Source: Nostoc sp. NIES-3756
Lineage (GTDB): Bacteria > Cyanobacteriota > Cyanobacteriia > Cyanobacteriales > Nostocaceae
Assembly: GCF_001548375.1 (NCBI RefSeq)
Contig: NZ_AP017295.1
Location: 1,770,501 to 1,834,500 of the forward strand
Length of the DNA stretch: 64,000 nt
Direction: 5' to 3'
Position 1 is the first letter of the stretch; each line of letters starts with the position of its first letter. The notes under the pieces were generated by a model. It saw nothing but the letters and a program-made list of their open reading frames with translations. It made no database searches and had not been told where the DNA came from. The position numbers and the translations under genes were made by a program. This document shows, piece by piece, positions 26,831 through 35,152 of this stretch.

Positions 26831-27928
26831 ATGCGCTTAAAATTACCCAAACCAATTCTATTTTTCAAACGCCGTAAATTTACTTATATTATCATAACAT
26901 CTTTAACTACAGTACTCTGTACAAATACAACCGCCTTAACTCAAGTTGCAGGGACTTCTCGCATCCAACAGAAAGCTATTCCTATTCTTATTCCCAGCCC
27001 AATTTCTAACCCTAACCCTAACCTTAGCCCTAACCCTATCTCTAGCTCTAAGTTAATTTGGCCAACACAAGGATATATTTCCCAAGGCTTTCGCAAATAC
27101 AAACATGAAGGAATTGATATTGCAGGTGCATCAGGAACGCCAATTTTCGCGGCGGCGGTGGGGCAGGTAGTCAAAGCTGGGTGGGATGAATGGGGGCTAG
27201 GTAATGCTATAGAAATTAAACATCCTAATGGTAGCGTTACCGTCTATGGACATAACCGCCGTTTGTTGGTGAGCAAAGGTCAACAGGTCAAACAAGGACA
27301 AATAATTGCTGAGATGGGGTCAACAGGTAACAGTACCGCACCTCATTTACATTTTGAATATTATCCTAATGGGCGAGTGGCTGTTAATCCTACGGGTTTC
27401 TTAGCGTCATCGATAGCTAACAAAACTCCGTCACAACGTGTTGCTACTACTGCGGCTAAAGTTCCTCCAGCTAGACAAGTACAAAAATTACCAACCATAC
27501 CTGAAAATAACCCGTTCTTGATTCCTAGTTCCCGCGCTGGTGAAGCTTACGGCGGAAGCTTACTTCCTATTCCCTCACCACTAGTTTCTCAACCTTCTCT
27601 AGAACAACAAGTTTCACCTTCGCAACCCATCCCCATAACCTTAGGGTCTGTAATTACCGATGTACAATGCAATGGTATGACACGCTTGGAAGGCGAGACA
27701 GTAAATGCCCTAGTTAGAATTTGTGACGAGAATGGGCAGTTATTTTATATAGGTGAGTTAAAACAGAACCCAACTCAGCCTGTCAAAATACCAGCTTGGA
27801 GTATTGGTAGAAATATATATCAAGCTGATAATGGTAGTTTCTCTTACGTAGTTAGTCCGGAACAAGTAGAAGTTTGGCGTAATGGTAGTCAGGTACGTAC
27901 TGATAGTTTTTATACTTTTAATAAATAA
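26831..27928 (+). CDS. M23-family (LytM-like) metallopeptidase
   Basis: The 365 aa exported protein has a basic N-terminus with a membrane/signal segment (FTYIIITSLTTVLCTNTTAL). A Pro/Asn/Ser-rich stretch (residues 55-72) is encoded by CCCTAA-like repeats. The M23 domain follows with the zinc ligands HEGIDIAG (His92, Asp96) and HLHFEY (His172, His174), all present. Such enzymes cut peptidoglycan cross-bridges or activate amidases. The C-terminal 110 residues (ITDVQCNGMTRLEGETVNAL) are an extra domain that I cannot name. Confidence 0.88.
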   Translation: MRLKLPKPILFFKRRKFTYIIITSLTTVLCTNTTALTQVAGTSRIQQKAIPILIPSPISNPNPNLSPNPISSSKLIWPTQGYISQGFRKYKHEGIDIAGASGTPIFAAAVGQVVKAGWDEWGLGNAIEIKHPNGSVTVYGHNRRLLVSKGQQVKQGQIIAEMGSTGNSTAPHLHFEYYPNGRVAVNPTGFLASSIANKTPSQRVATTAAKVPPARQVQKLPTIPENNPFLIPSSRAGEAYGGSLLPIPSPLVSQPSLEQQVSPSQPIPITLGSVITDVQCNGMTRLEGETVNALVRICDENGQLFYIGELKQNPTQPVKIPAWSIGRNIYQADNGSFSYVVSPEQVEVWRNGSQVRTDSFYTFNK

Positions 27929-28146
27929 AAACATTCAGACTTATTTATCTGTGGAAAAATGTAGTTTTTCTGACTTTTAACTAAATTAATTGATGATGAA
28001 AACCGCAATGTCAGGGATTTTTATAAATTTTCTTACTTTTTGCTGATATTAAAAGGGAAAACCCTTTATGATCTTCAGTAATCGAAAATACACAAACATG
28101 GTATCAATTCTCATCTTTTAACTTTTACACATAAAGGTGTTCACCA

Positions 28147-28968
28147 ATGGAATTTATCGCTTATTCCTCTATGGTCATTGCTAACCAAGAGGCAAACGGT
28201 CAGGCTGAATATCTCGAATATGAATTACCTAAGTTTGATTTTAGTTGGGGCAGATTACTTAAGTCTTCGGCTTGGTTGTCTGTTGCTGGCGTAATGGTGT
28301 TATTTACCGCTCTGACTCAAGTCAATAGCGCTTTTGCCGCCTACGTTCGTACTAACGGTAGCTGTCTGAATGTACGTACCTCCCCTAGCGTCAATGCTAG
28401 AGTTGTAGACTGCATCCCCAATGGAACTGCAATCAGCACTACGGGAAATGTCAATGGTTTTGCTCGCCTATCTGGTAATAGATACGTAGCGGCTAGATGG
28501 GTTAGTGGCACATCTGGTGGTCGTCCTGGCGGCAACTATGGCGGTGGTGTTGGTGGCAGAGTAACATTAGGCTTAGGTTCTCGCGGTTCAGCAGTTGCAG
28601 CAGTGCAAAGAGCGCTGGGTGTAGAACCCACAGGCTATTATGGCTCGGTGACAGCCCGCCGTGTACGTGAGTTTCAAGCTAATAATGGTTTGCGTGTTGA
28701 TGGTGTAGTCGGCCCACAAACTCGTGCTGCTTTATTGGGTGGTGGTAGCGGTAATGGCGGTAATGGCGGTACTGGCGGCCCTGTGACACTCAGCTTAGGT
28801 TCGCGTGGTTCAGGAGTTTCAGAATTGCAAAGAGCGCTGGGTGTAGAACCCACAGGCTATTATGGCGCAGTTACAGTCCGCCGTGTGCGTGAGTTCCAAG
28901 CCAATAACGGTTTACGTGTAGATGGCGTATTCGGGCCGGAGACTCGCAGTGCTTTATTTAGAAGTTAG
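28147..28968 (+). CDS. Exported SH3-like and double peptidoglycan-binding-domain protein
   Basis: The 273 aa product has a polar leader and a membrane/signal helix (SAWLSVAGVMVLFTALTQV, ending SAFA). A bacterial SH3-like domain follows (CLNVRTSPSVNARVVDCIPN), then two PG_binding_1 domains (about 138-198 and 213-272) joined by Gly/Asn-rich linkers. The two domains are nearly identical (GVEPTGYYG...VREFQANNGLRVDG), so the duplication is recent. It has no catalytic domain of its own, so it probably anchors at, or regulates, the cell wall next to the M23 peptidase. Confidence 0.85.
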   Translation: MEFIAYSSMVIANQEANGQAEYLEYELPKFDFSWGRLLKSSAWLSVAGVMVLFTALTQVNSAFAAYVRTNGSCLNVRTSPSVNARVVDCIPNGTAISTTGNVNGFARLSGNRYVAARWVSGTSGGRPGGNYGGGVGGRVTLGLGSRGSAVAAVQRALGVEPTGYYGSVTARRVREFQANNGLRVDGVVGPQTRAALLGGGSGNGGNGGTGGPVTLSLGSRGSGVSELQRALGVEPTGYYGAVTVRRVREFQANNGLRVDGVFGPETRSALFRS

Positions 28969-28989
28969 TTAAGAAGGATATAGGGGTAT

Positions 28990-29022
28990 AAGGGTGTAGG
29001 GGTGTTAAGCTCTTGCACCCTT
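28990..29022 (+). terminator. Possible terminator
   Basis: Arms AAGGGTG (28990-28996) and CACCCTT (29016-29022) pair across 19 bases and are followed by an AT-rich run, 22 bases after the PG-binding gene. Confidence 0.35.
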
Positions 29023-29157
29023 ATTTAGTGAGTGGGGAGATGAGGGAGTAACCCATTCCTAACCCCTCCCAAGAGGGGAACAACTATGGACTAATGACAA
29101 CTGACAATTGACAAAAATACTATATAATGAGGGATTGTGTCGAATTAGATCCAATTC

Positions 29158-29355
29158 ATGCCTAAACTAAAAACACGCAAAGCAGCTGCAAAGCGATTCC
29201 GTGCTACAGGTAGCGGTAAAATCGTGCGCCGTAAGGCTTTCAAAAACCACCTTTTAGAACACAAGACTACTAACAAAAAACGTGGTCTTTCTAAGATGGC
29301 GATTGTTAACGAGCGCGACGAAGAAAACGTGCGTTTGATGTTGCCTTATTTGTAA
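29158..29355 (+). CDS. rpmI: Ribosomal protein L35 (bL35)
   Basis: The 65 aa protein begins [20 protein letters not shown] and keeps the basic L35 pattern to the end ([21 protein letters not shown]). It is a large-subunit component. It precedes rplT by 26 bases, the standard order. infC is not adjacent here, so the pair is separated from the usual infC-rpmI-rplT operon. Confidence 0.97.
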   Translation: MPKLKTRKAAAKRFRATGSGKIVRRKAFKNHLLEHKTTNKKRGLSKMAIVNERDEENVRLMLPYL

Positions 29356-29381
29356 ATTTGTAAGTTTTTCAGGAATAAAAT

Positions 29382-29738
29382 ATGACTCGCGTAAAACGCG
29401 GTAACGTTGCTCGTAAACGCCGCAATAAAATTCTCAAATTAGCTAAGGGTTTTCGTGGTTCTCACTCTACTTTGTTTAGAACCGCTAACCAGCAGGTAAT
29501 GAAAGCACTACGGAGTGCATACCGCGATCGCAAAAAGAAAAAGCGCGATTTCCGTCGTCTGTGGATTACCCGCATTAACGCGGCTGCCAGAGAACAAGGA
29601 TTAAGCTACAGTCAGTTAATCGGTAACTTGAAAAAAGCTAATATCCAACTCAACCGTAAAATGTTGGCTCAGTTGGCAGTTCTCGATCCTGCTAGCTTCA
29701 CCAAAGTGGCACAGTTGGCAATTCAAGCTAAAGGTTAA
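29382..29738 (+). CDS. rplT: Ribosomal protein L20 (bL20)
   Basis: The 118 aa protein begins [20 protein letters not shown] and has the conserved [20 protein letters not shown] and [20 protein letters not shown] blocks. It is a large-subunit assembly protein. AGGA precedes the ATG at a normal distance. The substrate-binding-protein gene starts 12 bases after the stop, an unusual partner. Confidence 0.97.
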   Translation: MTRVKRGNVARKRRNKILKLAKGFRGSHSTLFRTANQQVMKALRSAYRDRKKKKRDFRRLWITRINAAAREQGLSYSQLIGNLKKANIQLNRKMLAQLAVLDPASFTKVAQLAIQAKG

Positions 29739-29750
29739 AGGTGGCAACGG

Positions 29751-30563
29751 ATGAATAACGGATGTAACAGAAGGCAAATATTTAGTCGGTTACATCTGGT
29801 ATTATCCGCCACTATTATTTGCATTCTCTTAGCAACAGGATTTGTTGCATCTGCCGCGACAACCCCAGAAATTCAGCACCGAAGCTACATAACGGTAGCG
29901 GTAAAAGATAATGTGCCTTTGTTGGGTTTTAAAGATACAAGTGGCAAGTTACAAGGCTTAGAAATTGATTTAGCACAGCGTTTAGCAACTGATTTGCTAG
30001 GTAAAGCAGACGCTGTGAGATTGCAAGTAGTAAATAACCGCGATCGCTTATCTGTAGTATTGAATCATAAAGTAGATATGGCGATCGCTAGAGTCACAGC
30101 TACCGGATCACGTTCCCGCTTGGTAGATTTCAGTGTTCCCTATTATATGGATGGGACTTATATAGTTACCAAAGATGCGGCTGTACAGCAAATAAATGAT
30201 TTAGCAAAACGTAAAGTAGCCGTCCTCTATAATTCCAGTACCATCGCTGAAGTACGCTATTACATCCCCAACGCCGAGTTAGTAGGAGTTAATTCTTACC
30301 AGGAAGCGCAGACTGCACTTGAAAATAATACTGTCACCGCTTTTGCCGCAGATGGGAGCGTTCTGAGCGGTTGGGTGCAACAGAATCCTCAATATCGGTT
30401 ACTCCCAACAAAATTATCAACAGCGCCCTTATCTGTAGTCATGCCCAAGGGATTGCAGTACGATGAAACTAGAAGGGAAGTTAACGAAGCGATCGCTCGT
30501 TACATAGCCCAAGGTTGGTTAAACGAAAGGATTAAGTACTGGGGATTAGTCAATAGTCAATAG
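29751..30563 (+). CDS. Extracellular solute-binding protein, family 3 (amino-acid type)
   Basis: The 270 aa protein has a signal peptide (LVLSATIICILLATGFVASA) and a family 3 periplasmic binding fold: ITVAVKDNVPLLGFKDTSGK, LQGLEIDLAQRLATDLLG, VDMAIARVTATGSRSRLVDF and FSVPYYMDG. It probably binds a polar amino acid or similar small ligand in the periplasm. No permease or ATPase is adjacent. The last codons run into a GTCATTA-type repeat: the stop TAG lies within it. The gene may be transcribed from the rpmI-rplT promoter. Confidence 0.88.
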   Translation: MNNGCNRRQIFSRLHLVLSATIICILLATGFVASAATTPEIQHRSYITVAVKDNVPLLGFKDTSGKLQGLEIDLAQRLATDLLGKADAVRLQVVNNRDRLSVVLNHKVDMAIARVTATGSRSRLVDFSVPYYMDGTYIVTKDAAVQQINDLAKRKVAVLYNSSTIAEVRYYIPNAELVGVNSYQEAQTALENNTVTAFAADGSVLSGWVQQNPQYRLLPTKLSTAPLSVVMPKGLQYDETRREVNEAIARYIAQGWLNERIKYWGLVNSQ

Positions 30564-30590
30564 TCATTAGTCATTAGTCATTAGTTATTA
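30545..30590. repeat. GTCATTA/GTCAATA heptamer array
   Basis: Tandem heptamers (GTCAATA, then GTCATTA) start inside the last codons of the binding-protein gene and continue past its stop. Confidence 0.7.
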
Positions 30591-30704
30591 ATCAGTTGTC
30601 TCCCTCATCTTCCCCCACTCCCCACTCTCCACTCCCTCATCTCCCCGCTCCCAAAAGCCCCATAATAGATATTGAAGCACCTATAATAATTTGATTTGAA
30701 GGTA

Positions 30705-31229
30705 ATGGATAACAGTCTAGCGGTTGTTTATCTCTCTGTTTTGGTGGGTTTACTTGCATTCACAGTTGTGAGTGTTTTCCGCCAGCTGTTCAAGACTCGT
30801 AAGCGTGAAAGCTCTTTCTCACGATTGCGTAACAAATTGAGTAAAGATAAAGGTACGGCTCAAGAATATTACGAGTTAGCCTGCATTTATTCAGAAAAGA
30901 AAGTGTTTACACAAGCTATACCATTGTTTCAGAAGGCTCTCAAAGCAGCCGAGGAAGAAGGAGAAGAAAACACTGCTCCTATTTACAATGGTTTGGGATA
31001 TGCTTATTTTGCCCAAGAGCAATATGATTTGGCGATTCGTCAGTATAAAGAGGCGCTAAAATTTAAGCCAGATTATGTAGTAGCATTGAATAATCTGGGT
31101 CATGCTTATGAGCGGAAAAAATTGAATGCTCAGGCATTACAAATGTACGAAGAAGCACTCAAATTTGCACCCAATAACTCTATAGCAAAGCGTCGTGCTG
31201 AGTCTTTACGCCGTTTAGTAGCTGCGTAA
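30705..31229 (+). CDS. Ycf37-like TPR protein (photosystem I assembly)
   Basis: The 174 aa protein has an N-terminal membrane helix (AVVYLSVLVGLLAFTVVSVF), the linker FSRLRNKLSKDKGTAQEYYEL, and about three TPR repeats (APIYNGLGYAYFAQEQYDLA; VVALNNLGHAYERKKLNAQA). This layout and wording match cyanobacterial Ycf37, a thylakoid protein involved in photosystem I assembly or stability. I use the ATG at 30705; a TTG three codons upstream is unlikely. A strong terminator follows. Confidence 0.85.
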   Translation: MDNSLAVVYLSVLVGLLAFTVVSVFRQLFKTRKRESSFSRLRNKLSKDKGTAQEYYELACIYSEKKVFTQAIPLFQKALKAAEEEGEENTAPIYNGLGYAYFAQEQYDLAIRQYKEALKFKPDYVVALNNLGHAYERKKLNAQALQMYEEALKFAPNNSIAKRRAESLRRLVAA

Positions 31230-31251
31230 TTAATCAAAATTAGGAAACTTT

Positions 31252-31282
31252 AAAAAGGTGTAGTCAAGTACTGCACCTTTTT
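31252..31282 (+). terminator. Strong bidirectional terminator after ycf37
   Basis: A 13 bp stem (AAAAAGGTGTAGT, 31252-31264, with ACTGCACCTTTTT, 31270-31282, one G-U pair) has a 5-base loop. Its T-rich and A-rich ends make it usable in both directions. Confidence 0.8.
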
Positions 31283-31336
31283 GAACATTATATATAGCTT
31301 TTCTTATCCTAGTGAGGTAAAGACAAGAATAATTGA

Positions 31337-31366
31337 ACGCAGATGGACGCAGATAAACGCAGATAA
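31337..31366. repeat. Decamer repeat, ACGCAGATAA x3
   Basis: Three ten-base units (ACGCAGATGG, ACGCAGATAA, ACGCAGATAA) lie in the 283-base gap before the next gene. I recall the same module from other Nostoc spacers. Confidence 0.7.
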
Positions 31367-31512
31367 ATTTGTACTTCAGCAAACTAGGAAACGCTATATC
31401 ATATTCAATTTTCGTGTTGATAATTTTGAAGTCATGAAAATCAATATAGTTTTTTGCATAAATTATAGACATTAAGCTGATGTCTATATAAACATCTCAT
31501 ATCGCAACTGTT

Positions 31513-32211
31513 ATGCAAACAATCCATAATTATCTTGCTAACAAACAATTTCAATTTACAAAACATCAGTTTTTCCAACTGTTAACTGACGACACAACTT
31601 TAGAACAATTTGCCTCTGTAGCTGCACGTTTGAGTTTCTGGGTGATGTCTTTTCAAGATTTACTCCGACTCAATGAAGAACGAATTACTAACGATAAAAT
31701 CCGCAATATTGTCCGCAAGCATAGGTTAGAGCAAAGTGGCCACGAACACTGGTTTGTCAGCGATGTCCATGATATGGAATGTAAAATGCTGACTTTGCAG
31801 TCTATTTACAGCCGCAGTTGTGCAACTACGCGAGATGCTACTTATGCACTTATGTCGGAAGTTTTTCAAGCAAACAGTGACTATGAGCGGGTAATTTTGT
31901 TGTTAACTCTGGAATCTACAAGTAACATCTTTTTAGGATTTACTGTCGATTTTGTAGATACAGTTAATTACACCAGTAGTTTGAAGTACTTTTCTAATTA
32001 CCACTTGGAATTTGAGAAAAACTATAGAGGGTTTGAAGAAAAGCTGACAAATTACTTTGCAGAAGTTCAGTTAAATCAGGATGAGGAAGCGCAGATACTG
32101 AAAATGATAGATAGAGTTTATAAAGCTTTTAACTTAATGTTTGATGGGTTGGCATCAGCTTTAGAGATTAAACCCAAAGCCGAAAAATTGCCTACTTTAG
32201 CACTTTTATAA
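31513..32211 (+). CDS. Heme-oxygenase-fold (TenA/diiron oxidase-like) protein
   Basis: The 232 aa helical protein has features of the heme-oxygenase-like fold: KHQFFQLLTDDTTLEQFASV, HEHWFVSDVHDME (a His/Asp/Glu-rich helix that could bind iron) and SNYHLEFEKNYRGFEEKLTN (another His-Glu pair). The arrangement suggests a metal-dependent oxidase or a relative, but the exact ligand set cannot be fixed by eye. It precedes a DUF2358 gene by 51 bases on the same strand. Confidence 0.55.
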   Translation: MQTIHNYLANKQFQFTKHQFFQLLTDDTTLEQFASVAARLSFWVMSFQDLLRLNEERITNDKIRNIVRKHRLEQSGHEHWFVSDVHDMECKMLTLQSIYSRSCATTRDATYALMSEVFQANSDYERVILLLTLESTSNIFLGFTVDFVDTVNYTSSLKYFSNYHLEFEKNYRGFEEKLTNYFAEVQLNQDEEAQILKMIDRVYKAFNLMFDGLASALEIKPKAEKLPTLALL

Positions 32212-32262
32212 TGTATGATTTTCCTGGTGTTGGCTTAAAAGCCTAAAACATAGGAAAAGATT

Positions 32263-32691
32263 GTGGAATCTCAACTACCAGTAGCACAAGTAATCAAAAC
32301 TCTCCAACAAGATTTACCGACTCTGTTTGAGAAAGATATCTCGTATGAGATTTATACGCAAGATATTTACTTTCAAGACCCTGTAAATAAATTCAAGGGT
32401 AAATTTAACTACAGGATTATCTTTTGGACTTTACGCTTCCATGCAAGATTATTTTTCACTCAAATCTACTTCGATTTACATGAAGTATCTCAGGTAGATG
32501 AATATACGATTTTAGCCAAGTGGACGGTACGGGGAACTTTGCGTGTTCCTTGGCAGGCAGGTATTTTTTTTAATGGTTATTCAACTTATAAATTGAGACA
32601 AAATAACTTAATTTACGAACATATAGATACTTGGGATCGAAAGCCGGGAGAGATTTTGCGGCAGTTTTGGGTAAAAGAAAATAATAACTAA
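32263..32691 (+). CDS. DUF2358 family protein
   Basis: The 142 aa protein starts at GTG with AGGA a few bases upstream. The pattern LQQDLPTLFEKDISYEIYTQ, FQDPVNKFKGKFNYRI and the NTF2-like beta sheet (WTVRGTLRVPWQAG) match DUF2358, a cyanobacterial and plastid family. The biochemical role is unknown. It probably forms a unit with the heme-oxygenase-fold gene. AATTCGT heptamers follow directly after its stop. Confidence 0.75.
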   Translation: MESQLPVAQVIKTLQQDLPTLFEKDISYEIYTQDIYFQDPVNKFKGKFNYRIIFWTLRFHARLFFTQIYFDLHEVSQVDEYTILAKWTVRGTLRVPWQAGIFFNGYSTYKLRQNNLIYEHIDTWDRKPGEILRQFWVKENNN

Positions 32692-32745
32692 TTCGTAATT
32701 CGTAATGGGTTACGCCCCGCTACGCTAACGTAATTCGTAATTTAC
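32692..32745. repeat. AATTCGT heptamers split by a GC-rich repeat
   Basis: AATTCGTAATTCGTAAT is interrupted by GGGTTACGCCCCGCTACGCT and resumes with CGTAATTCGTAATTTA. The GC-rich piece is close to ACGCCCCGCTACCGCTAACA at 44153-44172. Confidence 0.6.
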
Positions 32746-32766
32746 TTATTCCCTAACTTTTGCTGC

Positions 32767-33678
32767 TTATCCTACTTGATCTAAAGGTTCTACATCATGA
32801 AAGTATTTATAGTCAATATAGCGATGTCCGTCTGATGTGTGGTGAAAGATATCAACAAAACGATTATTCCATAAAATATCATGAGCGGTATATTGATGAC
32901 GGGCATGAACTACTTGTGCGACGGCTTCATCTATACCACTGACTGATATAACTATATTTGTATTCGTTTGAATTAATGACTCTGCTGACATACCATAAAG
33001 GGGACTTGTTTCATCTATTGGATGTAGTGCTAGCCAACTTAATGTAAAACTTGGTGTTTGATTTCTCAGTAGTTTTAAATCATGAAAACGCCGAATAAAT
33101 TCTCCTTCTGTGGTGATTTCATCCCGCATTAAATAAACCCGCATCTGTGCTTCTAAGATTAAGTTACGCCGTTGGTTAGCGGTGCGAAACATCAGAGTTG
33201 GCAAACCATTGTAGGGTGTAATTACAGCAACACGACTAAATATTACACGGGCGGAAGGGCGGGAAAATCGAGCAAATGCCAGACCTGTCATCACGGCAAT
33301 TCCTACTAAACCAATCATGGCTTCGATGGTGACGACTATATTAGAATATAGTGTTTTAGGATACATTGCACCATAGCCAATAGATGCGAGTGTTTGCACA
33401 CTGAAGAAAAATAAATCTAAAAAAGAGCCTGTTCTAGCATTGGCAATACAATCTCCTCCTAGCCAGTAAGCCAGAGCAAATATAATATTAATTGCTATGT
33501 AAGAAAGACAAATTATTAATAAAAATCCAGCCCAAGGAATTGTTAATAACAAATGGTAAGGATCACGCCAGTATGAATACCATGCACCCATGCCAATAAT
33601 CTCAAATTGTCCATCCTGAATTTTTATTTGAACTCGTTGTGGTCGTTTCTTGGAAAGTCTCTTCAGTCGGAATTTCAT
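32767..33678 (-). CDS. Inward-rectifier (Kir-type) potassium channel
   Basis: The 303 aa protein has the KirBac plan: a slide-helix region (WYSYWRDPYHLLLTIPW), membrane helix 1 (about 48-70), a pore loop with selectivity filter TLASIGYG (96-103), membrane helix 2 (IVVTIEAMIGLVGIAVMTGL), and a cytoplasmic immunoglobulin-like domain from FSRPSARVIFS onward. It should conduct K+ across the plasma or thylakoid membrane. I use the ATG at 33678 and not the TTG at 33702. It is transcribed alone. Confidence 0.92.
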   Translation of the reverse strand: MKFRLKRLSKKRPQRVQIKIQDGQFEIIGMGAWYSYWRDPYHLLLTIPWAGFLLIICLSYIAINIIFALAYWLGGDCIANARTGSFLDLFFFSVQTLASIGYGAMYPKTLYSNIVVTIEAMIGLVGIAVMTGLAFARFSRPSARVIFSRVAVITPYNGLPTLMFRTANQRRNLILEAQMRVYLMRDEITTEGEFIRRFHDLKLLRNQTPSFTLSWLALHPIDETSPLYGMSAESLIQTNTNIVISVSGIDEAVAQVVHARHQYTAHDILWNNRFVDIFHHTSDGHRYIDYKYFHDVEPLDQVG

Positions 33679-33893
33679 CGGAGGTAGCCACAAGAACGGC
33701 AATTATTAGTAATATACCGCTAAAGTCATGCTGTAAATTTTTAGGTCTGGTTTAGTCGCGTTGGTGTTAGTTTCTCTTAGAAAAGGCGGTTTCCCTTCAG
33801 GGATGGGTGACTAGGGAACCTGGAGGGAACAGGTAAAATCAATTTTTTGTATTAAGTTTTGTTCAATCATGAAAACTTGACTGCAAAAGGCTT

Positions 33894-34517
33894 TCATCCC
33901 CGTTCCCTTTTAATTGCACATCCCTTATACATATGAGCCATCAAATCTGGAAGCTTTTCTAGCGTGAAGCGTTCTAGCTTTATATCATCAAAACTTTTTG
34001 CTATCAATTGCTGCATATTTCGATTTAAGTGACAGCCATCAGCTATAACTTTTTGAATTGGTGTTAGCCGATTTTGCCATACCTGTACTTTAGGCTTATC
34101 ACTAAGTCCATGTTCCAGAAAAAAGAACTTACCACCCGGTTTTAATACCCGGTAAACTTCTTTTATAGCTTGCTCAACATTGACAATACTGCATAAAGTC
34201 CATGTGCTGACTACGCTATCAAATGTATTATCTGGCATAGGGAGATTTTCACCTGATAACAAAAGTTTTTCAACTTTGATACCAGACTCATCAATGCGCT
34301 TTTGTGCTATGGCATTCATCCCTGGATTTATATCTACTGTAGTGATTTTGCGAATATGCTCAGGATAGTAAGCTAAATTTAATCCAGTACCGAAGCCAAT
34401 TTCTAATACTTCTTCTGTAACGTCTTTTAGTAATTCTCGACGATATTTAGCTAAGACGGGATCTGACATACTCCAGTCGAGAAGACGCGGGAAAATTACT
34501 TGTGAATAGAAACCCAT
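33894..34517 (-). CDS. SAM-dependent methyltransferase
   Basis: The 207 aa class I methyltransferase has motif I VLEIGFGTGLNLAYY (about 37-51), motif II ITTVDINPGMNAIAQ and the motif IV region FDSVVSTWTLCSIV, followed by VYRVLKPGGKFFFLEHG. The wording is that of the UbiE/COQ5-like small-molecule methyltransferases. The N-terminal phrase FPRLLDWSMSDPVLAKYR and a C-terminal CAIKRERG fit a thiol-type methyltransferase subgroup, but the substrate is unknown. The neighbours give no clue. Confidence 0.85.
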   Translation of the reverse strand: MGFYSQVIFPRLLDWSMSDPVLAKYRRELLKDVTEEVLEIGFGTGLNLAYYPEHIRKITTVDINPGMNAIAQKRIDESGIKVEKLLLSGENLPMPDNTFDSVVSTWTLCSIVNVEQAIKEVYRVLKPGGKFFFLEHGLSDKPKVQVWQNRLTPIQKVIADGCHLNRNMQQLIAKSFDDIKLERFTLEKLPDLMAHMYKGCAIKRERG

Positions 34518-34643
34518 AATTTGTTAATCTCTACAAGTGGATTTGTATATACTTCTTGTTGTTTTCGCAACTTAGGGAAATTATGTTCCGGATAACTCTG
34601 GTGCAAGCAAGTGTATGTATAAAAAGAGAGCCGCAAAAGCATC

Positions 34644-35108
34644 ATGATGAACGAGATTACTGTGCTAGAGTCCTGTTGGTACATTTCTCCGCCTTGGGGT
34701 GAAAATATACCTTCATTGGCTGTGCAAATACAAGAAAAAGTCCATTTACCAAGCTCTAATTTACCAGGTTATTGCTGCGGCGTTCATTGGGAGGATGAGC
34801 AATGGATTTATGCCATAGTTTGTGATGATGAAACGCTATATCTACGTCATGGAGAATTTTCCGCAACAAATGTACTCAGAAGTAATACTGTTACTGCTCC
34901 AGCTTTTAAGTTAGGCGATGTAGTTGAGGTTGATTTTAGTGAGCAACCAAACAAACGTATTATTCAAGGTATTTTTAGTCTAAAACATAATTGGCTGTAC
35001 GCTGTCGAATGGCGATCGCCAATTTTACCAGAAAAGACATCGGCTCAAAGTCGGCTCATCTGGCTGGCTGATATTGATTTGGTCAAGTTAAGTGTAACTA
35101 ATAGTTAA
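34644..35108 (+). CDS. Nostoc-type hypothetical protein (DUF1392-like)
   Basis: The 154 aa soluble, beta-rich protein (SCWYISPPWGENIPSLAVQI; GVHWEDEQWIYAIVCDDETL; RLIWLADIDLVKL) resembles DUF1392, a family that I know mainly from Nostoc and Anabaena, though I cannot confirm the match. No catalytic motif is evident. Two ATG codons in a row (34644, 34647) are possible starts. It is divergent from the methyltransferase gene and convergent with nupC. Confidence 0.55.
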   Translation: MMNEITVLESCWYISPPWGENIPSLAVQIQEKVHLPSSNLPGYCCGVHWEDEQWIYAIVCDDETLYLRHGEFSATNVLRSNTVTAPAFKLGDVVEVDFSEQPNKRIIQGIFSLKHNWLYAVEWRSPILPEKTSAQSRLIWLADIDLVKLSVTNS

Positions 35109-35152
35109 AGCTGGGGTAATTATTTAATCTATTTAGTTAATTTTTATTAATG

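Noticed and set aside
26665..26868. 67-codon minus-strand ORF
   Set aside because: It overlaps the start of the M23 peptidase gene, has no family features and looks like chance coding.
31230..31475. Two opposite ORFs of 80 and 64 codons after ycf37
   Set aside because: They run through a terminator hairpin and a decamer repeat and have no protein-like pattern.
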